Shown piece after piece: positions 23,502 through 30,460 of a stretch of DNA of 30,460 bases (position 1 is the first letter of the stretch; each line of letters starts with the position of its first letter). The notes beneath the pieces are model-generated. The model was not told the DNA's origin, searched no databases, and saw only the letters and a list, made by a program, of their open reading frames with translations. The stretch is from Limnoglobus sp043780595 (GTDB taxonomy: Bacteria; Planctomycetota; Planctomycetia; Gemmatales; Gemmataceae). The stretch is from the NCBI GenBank assembly GCA_043780595.1, contig JAYWCL010000175.1:1-30460 (forward strand), in the 5' to 3' direction. The translations under genes were made by a program, and so were the position numbers.

Positions 23502-25298
23502 TTACTCCAGTTCGTCTTCTTCGATAACGGTAAGCGGTTCGGGGAGCGGTTCCTGCCAGTCGTCGGCCACGATCGGCGTGTGCGGGTTGTAGCCGTTCTC
23601 GATATTCACGAACTGCGCACCGAGGACATCGAACGCCGCTTTGAACATCGGCAAATCTTTAATATCCTTGGCTCGCGTCGAAGGTGTCGCCTTCGGAACA
23701 TCGCGCGTGGCCTGCGGCGAACCGACGACTTGCTCGATGCGAATCGCCCAGTCCTGACCCGTCAATCGCTTGAGCACTTTGCGCAGTTCGTCGCTCGTAT
23801 TTTCGCCCGACACGTGCTGGTAAGCAGAACTATAGTCCGGCGGAAACGGGATTGCCAGAGCATTTGGCCCGGAAATTGCTACATTTTTCGCCAACACCAA
23901 CGATCGCGCCTTCGTCGGCCCCATTTCCTGAAGCACGCGCTGCCACACTTCCTGCAAGTTATTCGCATCGACAATTGGAAATGGTACGCCGTCAGCTTCC
24001 GGAACTGCTATCGGTTTTTTTTTTGATTCATCGACGGCTGGCGTCGGATTTGTACTGGCTGGAACGGGCCGCGTGGTCGCAACCGGGCGTGTGGCGGGGG
24101 CGGCCGTACCACCGCTCGCAATCAACGTCGTCAACTGCGACAGCGAGACGAGATCTTCGAGCCGACTGAGGCGAATCACCGCCATTTCCAGCAGAATTTG
24201 CGTGAACGAACTGCCTCGCATTTTCATCTTGGTCGTCGTCCAGATGTCCAGCCCTGCAAGAATCGTATCGAGGTTCGTGCCCTTCGCGTGCCGCTTCAGT
24301 TTCTCCCGATACGCCGGCGTGCCCGGCAGTTCGCTGAAGTCGTTCCCCGCCGACAATACGAGCATCAGGCCACGCCAGTATTCGATGAGTTGGTCGAGCA
24401 ATTCGCCGAGTTGCAGCCCGCGTTCGGCAAAGTCCGTAATGCTCGACAACGCCTTCGGGGAATCGCCGGTGAGGATCGCTTCGGCAAGTTCGGTCACACG
24501 ATCTTCACCCGCGGTGCCGAAAAGGCTGTGAACTTTTTCGCTCGTCAGGTCGCCATCGCTGAACGCGAGCAGTTGATCGAGCAACGATTGCGAATCGCGC
24601 ATCGAACCCGCGGCACGGCGTGCGATCATGTGCAGCGATTCATCGTCCGCTTTCAGTCCCTCTTTCGCCACGATTTTTTGAAGTGCCTCGAAAATCTTTT
24701 GCGTACGCACCTGCGCGAAGTCGAAACGCTGGCAGCGCGACAGAATCGTGATCGGGATCTTGTGGATTTCCGTCGTGGCGAAGATGAACTTAACGTGCGG
24801 CGGCGGTTCTTCGAGCGTCTTCAGGAGCGCGTTAAACGCGCCCGTCGTGAGCATGTGGACTTCGTCGATGATGTAAATTTTGAATCGCGCACGGGTCGGT
24901 CGGAAGCCGACGTTGCTGCGTAAGTCGCGAATTTCATCGACTTTGTTGTTGCTGGCACCGTCGATTTCGAGCACGTCGACATCGTCGCCGGTGGCGATCG
25001 ACTTGCAAATATCGCACTCGTCGCAGGGCGTCGGCGTCGGGCCTTTGACGCAGTTCATCGCCTTCGCCAAAATCCGCGCACACGACGTTTTGCCCACCCC
25101 ACGGGCACCTGTGAACAAGTACGCATGGGCGACGCGCCCGGAGTTCAGTGCGTTCGTCAAAGCTTGCGCGACGTGCTCTTGGCCAATGAGTTCGACGAGT
25201 TGCTGGGGCCGATAACGACGCGCGACGACGGTATAACTCGCAGACGGCGCGACCGGTGTCGCGACCGTTACAGATTCGACCGGTTTACTCTTGGCCAT
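23502..25298 (-). CDS. dnaX: DNA polymerase III subunits gamma/tau
   Basis: A 598-residue tau form of the clamp-loader ATPase. It has Walker A GARGVGKTS (64-72), zinc-module cysteines C83, C92, C95 and C98, Walker B IIDEVH (143-148), sensor 1 ATTEIHKIP (174-182) and the arginine-finger motif SRC (187-189). Domain III ends around residue 385, followed by a Pro/Thr/Ala-rich linker and the tau-specific C-terminus. An A10 run at 24015-24024 (coding strand) encodes K426-K428 in the linker. Gain or loss of one A gives a stop at once, so a gamma-like product of about 430-435 residues is expected. The ATG at 25298 gives MAKSKPVESV; the open frame further upstream adds an unrelated Arg-rich segment. 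It heads the dnaX-ybaB-recR-rpoN-carboxylase unit. Confidence 0.96.
   Translation of the reverse strand: MAKSKPVESVTVATPVAPSASYTVVARRYRPQQLVELIGQEHVAQALTNALNSGRVAHAYLFTGARGVGKTSCARILAKAMNCVKGPTPTPCDECDICKSIATGDDVDVLEIDGASNNKVDEIRDLRSNVGFRPTRARFKIYIIDEVHMLTTGAFNALLKTLEEPPPHVKFIFATTEIHKIPITILSRCQRFDFAQVRTQKIFEALQKIVAKEGLKADDESLHMIARRAAGSMRDSQSLLDQLLAFSDGDLTSEKVHSLFGTAGEDRVTELAEAILTGDSPKALSSITDFAERGLQLGELLDQLIEYWRGLMLVLSAGNDFSELPGTPAYREKLKRHAKGTNLDTILAGLDIWTTTKMKMRGSSFTQILLEMAVIRLSRLEDLVSLSQLTTLIASGGTAAPATRPVATTRPVPASTNPTPAVDESKKKPIAVPEADGVPFPIVDANNLQEVWQRVLQEMGPTKARSLVLAKNVAISGPNALAIPFPPDYSSAYQHVSGENTSDELRKVLKRLTGQDWAIRIEQVVGSPQATRDVPKATPSTRAKDIKDLPMFKAAFDVLGAQFVNIENGYNPHTPIVADDWQEPLPEPLTVIEEDELE
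24015..24024 (-). promoter_or_regulatory. A10 slippage tract in dnaX (gamma/tau switch)
   Basis: On the coding strand the sequence is TC-A10-CCGATAG. In the main frame it encodes S-K-K-K-P-I. With one extra A, the frame meets TGA about 7 codons later; with one A fewer it meets TAG two codons after the run. A homopolymer at the same place between domain III and the tau tail makes the gamma form by transcriptional slippage in Thermus thermophilus, and an A-rich site makes it by ribosomal frameshift in E. coli. Confidence 0.75.
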
Positions 25299-25362
25299 CG
25301 GGTTGCATCTCGTTCGTCGCGGTTCCGTGCGAAGCAATCGTACGCAACCCGACGCGAACATT

Positions 25363-26190
25363 CTACCTGTTCGCCGTCACTTTCCGAATCGCTACGGGCT
25401 TCAGTGGCAGTTCGCTGCCAGGCGTTTTTGCGGGCATGTCGGCGATCTTTCGCAGGGTATCCAGGCCGAGCGTCACTTTGCCGATGACGGTATATTCTTT
25501 GTCCATCAGCGGGGCAGGGCCGAGCGTGATGTAAAACCGCACCCCTGCCGATTCATCTGCGTCTTCGCGCCAAAATCCGACAGTGCCTTCTTCGTGCGTA
25601 ATGTCGCCGATTTCTGGCTTCAGAAAGTACCCCAAGTGCCCGCGGCCCGGCGTGCCATCGCCGACGGGGCAACCGGCCGTGATGAACTCGTACGGAGCGC
25701 GCGTGCCATCGGTGGAGACGGACACTTGTTGAACGACGCGCTCGAATACGAGGCCATCGAAATAACCGACTTTCGTGAGCGCGAGGAAGTTCCGCACGTG
25801 GTTCGGTGCGACATCCGGGTGCAGCGTAATCTCGAACGTACCCGCTTCGGTTTCGATGCTCGTACGCAACGTTAGTGGCAGGCCCGCATCGTCGGTCAGC
25901 GCGATGCCCGGCCACACTTTGCGCACGTCGTCGGCGAGTTTCGCCGCCGGTTTCCCGGCGAACGTTTTATCGGGTGGCAACTCGAAACCTTCGGGTGCAA
26001 TCGCAACCGTGGCCGCATCGAACGGCACGTTATACTCGGCCGCATTTCGCTTCACCGGAACCGGTTGCAACGGTGCCACCGCAGGCACCACCGCCTCCGT
26101 CGGCTGGTCGGTCACCTCGGATTTCCCACAACCCACGATACCCAGACCGACTAACAAACCCAACAGCACCACAGTTCGCCAGCCACTCAT
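25363..26190 (-). CDS. Cyclophilin-type peptidyl-prolyl isomerase, lipoprotein
   Basis: A 275-residue lipoprotein with a signal peptide and lipobox (VGLGIVGCGKS, Cys21 as the lipidated residue), then a low-complexity Pro/Val/Ala linker (about 30-100) and a cyclophilin domain (about 107-272). The cyclophilin features are ETEAGTFEITLHPDVAPNHVRNFL, GYFDGLVFERVV, GTVGFWREDADESAGVRFYITLG and YTVIGKVTLGLDTL. The active-site FxxF/HR arrangement of classic cyclophilins is partly altered (FERVV for FHRVI), so isomerase activity is likely but not certain. It should fold proteins in the periplasm, anchored to the membrane. AAGGAGC precedes the ATG at 26190. It lies 64 bases upstream of dnaX on the same strand. 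Confidence 0.88.
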   Translation of the reverse strand: MSGWRTVVLLGLLVGLGIVGCGKSEVTDQPTEAVVPAVAPLQPVPVKRNAAEYNVPFDAATVAIAPEGFELPPDKTFAGKPAAKLADDVRKVWPGIALTDDAGLPLTLRTSIETEAGTFEITLHPDVAPNHVRNFLALTKVGYFDGLVFERVVQQVSVSTDGTRAPYEFITAGCPVGDGTPGRGHLGYFLKPEIGDITHEEGTVGFWREDADESAGVRFYITLGPAPLMDKEYTVIGKVTLGLDTLRKIADMPAKTPGSELPLKPVAIRKVTANR

Positions 26191-26370
26191 GTTCAGGCTC
26201 CTTCAGGACATCTCGCTACGGAAAGCGAATGCGACCATAGTCGGGAGCGAATCGCCGGTCAATTCGGATCTATTCCGGTTCCAAACAGCACTGTCTCTGT
26301 ATTGCACCCACGGTGCCGGTCGTGTTAAGAATGTGTTCGTTAACCGTGCATTCCTACGCAGGCTTCGCCG

Positions 26371-28356
26371 ATGACCGACCCCAAAGCGGACGACACCGCG
26401 CGACGTATCGTGCAACTCGAAGCGGCGCTGATGCGGCGTACGGAACTGCTCGAACAAAAGCAGAGCGAACTCGCGAACATCAAGGCATCGAAGGCGTATC
26501 GAACCGCTTCGACGGTGCAAAAGATACTCGATCGACTGTTGCCACTGCACACGACGCGACGGGCGATTGTCAAAGGGGTGGTGCGGAAGGCGCTCTCGGT
26601 TCCGCGTCGAATCTGGAAGTCGCACCGTGCCCTCAACGGCCCATCGACCGAACAGCGTTTCGACAGCGAGTGTACGCCGCAAGACGAATACGATCGCTGG
26701 ATTCGGTTGCACGAGCCATCGAAATCCGATCTGGAGAAGCAGCGGAAAGCCGTCTTCGCTCGCAAGCCGAAGTTCAGCATCGTCGTGCCGGTTTATAACC
26801 CGCCCGCCGGGTTCCTCATCGCGATGATCGAATCGGTGCTCGTGCAGACGTACCCGCAATGGGAACTTTGCCTCGCCGATGCGAGCCGCGAACCGCACGT
26901 GCGACCGATCCTCGAACGATTCGCGAAACAGGACGCACGCATTCGCGTTGCGTTTCTCGAATCGAATGGCGGTATCGTCGGCAATTCCAACGCCGCCGCC
27001 GCACTCGCAACCGGCGACTACCTCACGCTGTTAGACCACGACGACACGCTCGCCGCGACTGCGCTCCACGAAATCGCGTTAGCGGTGAACGAACAACCCG
27101 GTGCGGATTTTCTCTATTCGGACGAAGACAAACTGGACTTCTCCGGCCACCGCGTCGAGCCGAACTTCAAGCCGAACTGGTCGCCGGAAACGCTGCGTAG
27201 TCGCAACTATATCTGCCACCTGACGACGATTCAGCGTTCGCTATTTACGCAACTCGGCGGGTTCCGCCACGGGTTCGACGGTGCTCAAGATCACGACCTC
27301 GTGCTACGAGCCGGAGAGCAAGCCACGCAGATCGTGCATATCCCGCACGTGCTGTACCACTGGCGGATGCACGCGCAATCGACGGCGGCCACGGCAGGCA
27401 GTAAGGGTTACGCACACGATGCCGGTAAACGGGCCGTGCAAGATCACCTGCAACGTGGCAAAATCGATGCGTCCGTATACGACGGCCCGGTGCCCGGAAC
27501 GTACCAGGTCGTTTATCAGTTACGGGAACAACCACTCGTAACGGTGATCGTGCCGAATAAGGATCAGCCGGAGATGCTCGCGCGCTGCGTCGAGTCGTTA
27601 GCGAACAGCAGTTACGCGAATTACGAACTCATCCTCGTCGAGAACGGCAGCACGCGCCCGGAGACATTCGCGTATTATCGGCACCTGGAAGCGACGCGGA
27701 ACGTCCGCATTCTGACGTGGTCGAAGCCGTTCAACTACGCCGCCGTGAATAATTATGCCGCCACACAGGCGAAGGGCGAGCTTCTGTTGTTCCTCAATAA
27801 CGACATCGAAGCGGTCAATCCGGATTGGCTCGAACGGATGGTAAAGCACGCCACACAGCCGGGTGTCGGGGCGGTCGGCGCGAAGCTGTATTATGCCGAC
27901 GATACGATTCAGCACGCGGGGATCGTCGTCGGGATGGGTGGCGTGGCGGGGCATTCGCACCTGAGTTACCCGCGTCATGCGTCCGGTTATATGCAGCGGC
28001 TGAAGTTCACGCAGAATGTCGCCGCCGTGACGGGTGCGTGCCTACTCTGCCCGCGTGCCGCCTTCGAGCGCGTCGGCGGATTCGACGAAGGCTTTATCCT
28101 GGCGTTCAACGATGTCGATCTCTGTTTGCAAATCCTCGCAGCAGGGTACCGCATCATCTGGACGCCCGACGCAGAGTTGTACCATTACGAATCGAAAACG
28201 CGGGGTTACGAAGATACGCCCGAGAAAGAGCGTCGATTCAAGAAAGAGCACGATTTGTTTCAACTCAAGTGGGAAGCATTCTTGAAAAGCGGCGATCCCT
28301 ACTACAGTCCGCATTTTCGGCTCGACCGGCCCGACTACGCTCTGAAAGCTGCGTGA
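26371..28356 (+). CDS. Two-domain family 2 glycosyltransferase
   Basis: A 661-residue cytoplasmic glycosyltransferase with two GT2 (GT-A fold) domains in tandem. The N-terminal region (about 10-40) is predicted coiled coil by its heptad-like charge pattern. Domain 1 (about 133-365) carries KFSIVVPVYNPPAGF and the metal-binding LLDHDDTL (D222/D224/D225). Domain 2 (about 388-640) carries LVTVIVPNKDQPEM and LLLFLNNDIEAVNPDWL (NND at 476-478), then GGFDEGFILAFNDVDLCLQ. Two sugar-transfer sites in one protein suggest polymerisation of a repeating surface polysaccharide such as a rhamnan or O-antigen. The ATG at 26371 is the first in frame. It is divergent from the cyclophilin gene; the 180 bases between them hold no clear promoter. 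Confidence 0.92.
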   Translation: MTDPKADDTARRIVQLEAALMRRTELLEQKQSELANIKASKAYRTASTVQKILDRLLPLHTTRRAIVKGVVRKALSVPRRIWKSHRALNGPSTEQRFDSECTPQDEYDRWIRLHEPSKSDLEKQRKAVFARKPKFSIVVPVYNPPAGFLIAMIESVLVQTYPQWELCLADASREPHVRPILERFAKQDARIRVAFLESNGGIVGNSNAAAALATGDYLTLLDHDDTLAATALHEIALAVNEQPGADFLYSDEDKLDFSGHRVEPNFKPNWSPETLRSRNYICHLTTIQRSLFTQLGGFRHGFDGAQDHDLVLRAGEQATQIVHIPHVLYHWRMHAQSTAATAGSKGYAHDAGKRAVQDHLQRGKIDASVYDGPVPGTYQVVYQLREQPLVTVIVPNKDQPEMLARCVESLANSSYANYELILVENGSTRPETFAYYRHLEATRNVRILTWSKPFNYAAVNNYAATQAKGELLLFLNNDIEAVNPDWLERMVKHATQPGVGAVGAKLYYADDTIQHAGIVVGMGGVAGHSHLSYPRHASGYMQRLKFTQNVAAVTGACLLCPRAAFERVGGFDEGFILAFNDVDLCLQILAAGYRIIWTPDAELYHYESKTRGYEDTPEKERRFKKEHDLFQLKWEAFLKSGDPYYSPHFRLDRPDYALKAA

Positions 28357-28534
28357 AATCGTTGCAACTTGAGTAATTCTGGCAAGAAATTGCGGAGCGG
28401 CAAACCGCGTCGCATCGCACATCGTCTGACAAGTATAGCACCCGCGTTCCGATCCACGGGCGCAACCGCCATGCTCCGAATGCTCGGGGAACGCGATCCG
28501 GGAATTCGCCCCGACTCTGCCGACCGCACGGCGA

Positions 28535-28557
28535 GCTATCGTGTATAAAACGATAGC
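28535..28557 (+). promoter_or_regulatory. Inverted repeat upstream of FG-GAP protein gene
   Basis: GCTATCGT (28535-28542) and ACGATAGC (28550-28557) are perfect 8-bp arms around GTATAAA. The repeat ends 93 bases before the ATG at 28651. It could be an operator overlapping an A/T-rich promoter element, or a leader hairpin. Nothing else was recognised in the 294-base intergenic region 28357-28650. Confidence 0.4.
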
Positions 28558-28650
28558 CATTCCGTCCGCACGGACGATTCGTAGACAAGCATTCGGAATC
28601 GCGGGGAAACGGCCAACACTCACCGTACTCGACCCTGGAGTAGTTTACTC

Positions 28651-30222
28651 ATGTTCGGCTCCTTTTTTGCAAAAGATCGTGGCTTCCAAGCTACGTCCCG
28701 TAAGCCGAATACTTTCGGTCTTCACATCGAACCACTCGATGAGCGCGTCGTACCCGCGGTCATCGGAGTCAACGATACTTACACCGTCGAAGCCGGTCGC
28801 GTGGTGGTCGTGAACGCCTCCAGCCCGGACCCGATTACCGGTGCCATCGGCGTTCTCGCGAACGACTTCAGCGATTCCAATTTTCAGGCCGTCATCGTGG
28901 CTTCGCAGCTGAGTCCTGCGAAATCGAGCATTCAGCCCGCACCCGCGATTCCGGGTAACTCGCTCTCGTTCAACTCGAACGGCAGCTTTACATTCGTGGC
29001 CCCGCCGAACTACGATCAACAGCGTTACGGGCCGATTCAATTCACCTACCGTGCCGTCGATACGACGACATCGCAGGTCAGTGCCCCGACAACCGTTACG
29101 ATCAACATCACGGCACCGATTCGTTCGCAGAATCTGTTCGCCGTTTCTGCTGGCCCCGGTTCGGAGCCGAGAGTACGCGTTTTTGAATCGACTACGGGTA
29201 TCGAACGGTTCTCATTCTTGGCCTACGAACGATCGTTCACAGGCGGTGTACGTGTGGCGACGGGCGACCTCAATCGCGATGGCGTCGACGACATCGTGAC
29301 CGTACCCGCCACCGGCGGCTCGGCTCGCGTCGGAGTATTCGACGGTAAGACGGGCGTCAAAATCGAAGACTTCTTCGTATTTGAACCCACCTTCCGCGGC
29401 GGTGCGGAAATTGCCATCGGCGATATTCAAGGCGATGGCTTCAACGACATCATCGTTGGTGCGGGCAACGGTGGCGGACCTCGCGTTGTGGTGTTCGATG
29501 GATCGAAAGTCGGCACGGGTACGCTGAGCGCGTCAACTCTGGCGAATTACTTCGCTTACGAAGATACGTTTCGAAATGGCGTTCGCGTGGCAGCAGGCAA
29601 CCTCGATGGCCTAACGGGCGTCGATCGTCGCGATTTCATCATCACCGGTGCGGGTGAGGGCGGTGGCCCTGCCGTGAAAATTTACGATGGCCGATTGACG
29701 GCCGGTTTCAACGAACCGTTGGCGAAACGGGCGTTCTTTGCCTTCGATTCTAACAACCGCGATGGTGTGAACGTGGCAGCGGGTCAATTCCGCGGCGACG
29801 GCAAAGCCGACATCGTCGTCGGCAACGGCTCCGGCACGGCGATCGTTCGCGTGTTCGATGGCCGGAACTCGGCCCAACTCCGCGAAGTGACGCTCAATCA
29901 AGGCGATGGTACGCTCGGTGCGGGCGGCGTGAATGGAACGGGCGGTTCGGTTTCCGGCTCGTCGAATTTCGGCGGAAGCAACGGCGGATTGATCACCGCA
30001 TCCGGAGTCTCCGGCAACGGCAACGGCGGCGTTCGCGTGGCCGTCACCGACCGCAACGGCAACTCGCTCTCCGACATCATTGCGGGTCCGGGGCCGGGCC
30101 AACTGGCCAGGTTGCGAATCCTCGATGGCGCTTCGCTGTCCGAACTCAGTAACTTCCTCGCATTCCCCTCGGACTTCCTCGGTGGGATTTTCGTCGGCGG
30201 CAACAGCCTCACGATCCGGTAG
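28651..30222 (+). CDS. Secreted FG-GAP/VCBS-repeat protein with planctomycete N-terminal motif
   Basis: A 523-residue surface or extracellular protein. The N-terminus, HIEPLDERVVPAVIG (25-39), matches the 'LEPLEDRxVP' motif typical of planctomycete exported proteins, so it is probably the targeting signal although no classical signal peptide is present. A cadherin/VCBS-like domain follows (about 40-155, with GVLANDFSDSN and GSFTFVAPPNY). Next come five integrin-alpha-like FG-GAP repeats, each ending in a [VI]-x-x-[FYL]-D-G strand, with calcium-binding loops such as DLNRDGVDD and DIQGDGFND. A Gly/Ser-rich linker (about 420-450) interrupts the last repeats. It is probably an adhesion or matrix protein. 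The ATG follows CTGGAG by about 10 bases. Confidence 0.88.
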   Translation: MFGSFFAKDRGFQATSRKPNTFGLHIEPLDERVVPAVIGVNDTYTVEAGRVVVVNASSPDPITGAIGVLANDFSDSNFQAVIVASQLSPAKSSIQPAPAIPGNSLSFNSNGSFTFVAPPNYDQQRYGPIQFTYRAVDTTTSQVSAPTTVTINITAPIRSQNLFAVSAGPGSEPRVRVFESTTGIERFSFLAYERSFTGGVRVATGDLNRDGVDDIVTVPATGGSARVGVFDGKTGVKIEDFFVFEPTFRGGAEIAIGDIQGDGFNDIIVGAGNGGGPRVVVFDGSKVGTGTLSASTLANYFAYEDTFRNGVRVAAGNLDGLTGVDRRDFIITGAGEGGGPAVKIYDGRLTAGFNEPLAKRAFFAFDSNNRDGVNVAAGQFRGDGKADIVVGNGSGTAIVRVFDGRNSAQLREVTLNQGDGTLGAGGVNGTGGSVSGSSNFGGSNGGLITASGVSGNGNGGVRVAVTDRNGNSLSDIIAGPGPGQLARLRILDGASLSELSNFLAFPSDFLGGIFVGGNSLTIR

Positions 30223-30240
30223 AAACTTTTGAATCTCATG

Positions 30241-30278
30241 AAAGCCCCTTCGAGCCAACCGCTCGAAGGGGCTTTTTT
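30241..30278 (+). terminator. Rho-independent terminator after FG-GAP protein gene
   Basis: AAAGCCCCTTCGAGC (30241-30255) and GCTCGAAGGGGCTTT (30261-30275) form a perfect 15-bp stem with loop CAACC, followed by a run of T. It lies 18 bases after the stop codon. The A-run on the left arm would also let it work on the opposite strand. Confidence 0.93.
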
Positions 30279-30329
30279 CGTGAAATGCCTCAATCGATTT
30301 CACGCAGTTGGAAATGACACGATGCCCGT

Positions 30330-30363
30330 CTAACAATCCAATCCCGTTAGCCCGACGCGCGAG
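30330..30363. repeat. Truncated REP-like repeat near right edge
   Basis: A short left-arm remnant (CTAAC, 30330-30334) is followed by the same loop-like sequence as at 19298 and then a right arm GTTAGCCCGACGCGCGAG (30346-30363). It is a partial copy of the family. It is followed by 97 bases without a recognisable gene, including a small inverted repeat CGAGCC-TGAAA-GGCTCG (30415-30431) that may be part of another dispersed repeat. Confidence 0.75.
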
Positions 30364-30460
30364 TTTTGAAGTTGCGCTTTCTCGATCCGGAATAGCACGT
30401 ACCCAGATCGTCTTCGAGCCTGAAAGGCTCGTTCCAACAGCCCAAGGCGAAGCCGGCGTA

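Noticed and set aside
1..30460. tRNA or rRNA genes, integrase, attachment sites
   Set aside because: No cloverleaf, rRNA motif, tyrosine or serine integrase, or direct-repeat att pair was seen, although a covariance search was not possible here.

Overview
The window looks like chromosome from a planctomycete, most likely a Gemmata-like member (Gemmataceae). The basis is a high-GC genome with paired planctomycete-type secretome genes (a PSD1/DUF1592-family cytochrome and a TAT-exported DUF1552 protein), an N-terminal 'IEPLDERVVPA' motif on a secreted FG-GAP protein, an esterase/SMP-30 fusion, and many weak or absent Shine-Dalgarno sites. No rRNA, tRNA, CRISPR array or phage genes were seen.

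Layout. 1-750: a small mobile element, a frameshifted REP-associated Y1 transposase (RAYT) bracketed by copies of a palindromic repeat. 750-2423 (minus): ybeY, a rhodanese and a secreted beta-propeller, tightly packed. 2646-4829 (plus): type III glutamine synthetase, with a sigma-54-like -24/-12 match upstream and a clear terminator downstream. 4933-5103: a doubtful antitoxin-like small ORF. 5130-10549 (minus): a four-gene operon in which the usually adjacent PSD1-cytochrome and DUF1552 genes are separated by a lower-GC two-gene cassette, a nucleoside phosphorylase-like protein plus an unrecognised 210-aa protein. 10747-12956 (minus): a DevC-like permease and a DevB-like membrane fusion protein, without an ATPase. 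13199-15998 (plus): a sugar-nucleotide epimerase and the esterase/SMP-30 fusion, whose 3' end overlaps a convergent degenerate sulfatase-like gene (15962-17161, minus). 17244-19139 (plus): a duplicated ABC-2-type permease. 19440-25298 (minus): dnaX, ybaB, recR, rpoN and an acyl-CoA carboxylase subunit with very short gaps. 25363-26190 (minus): a cyclophilin lipoprotein. 26371-28356 (plus): a two-domain glycosyltransferase. 28651-30222 (plus): the FG-GAP protein with a perfect terminator.

How the parts fit. Housekeeping replication and repair genes (dnaX-ybaB-recR) share a transcription unit with sigma-54. dnaX carries an A10 tract at the point where a gamma-length product would end, with stops directly behind it in both alternative frames. 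Envelope and secreted functions dominate the rest. One palindromic repeat family, sharing the core CTAGCGCGTCGGGCTAAC, recurs at six places, always between genes, and flanks the RAYT. The most unusual candidate system is the phosphorylase/unknown pair at 6428-7894: it is compositionally distinct, tightly coupled and inserted inside an otherwise standard planctomycete gene pair. A defence or signalling role is inference only.
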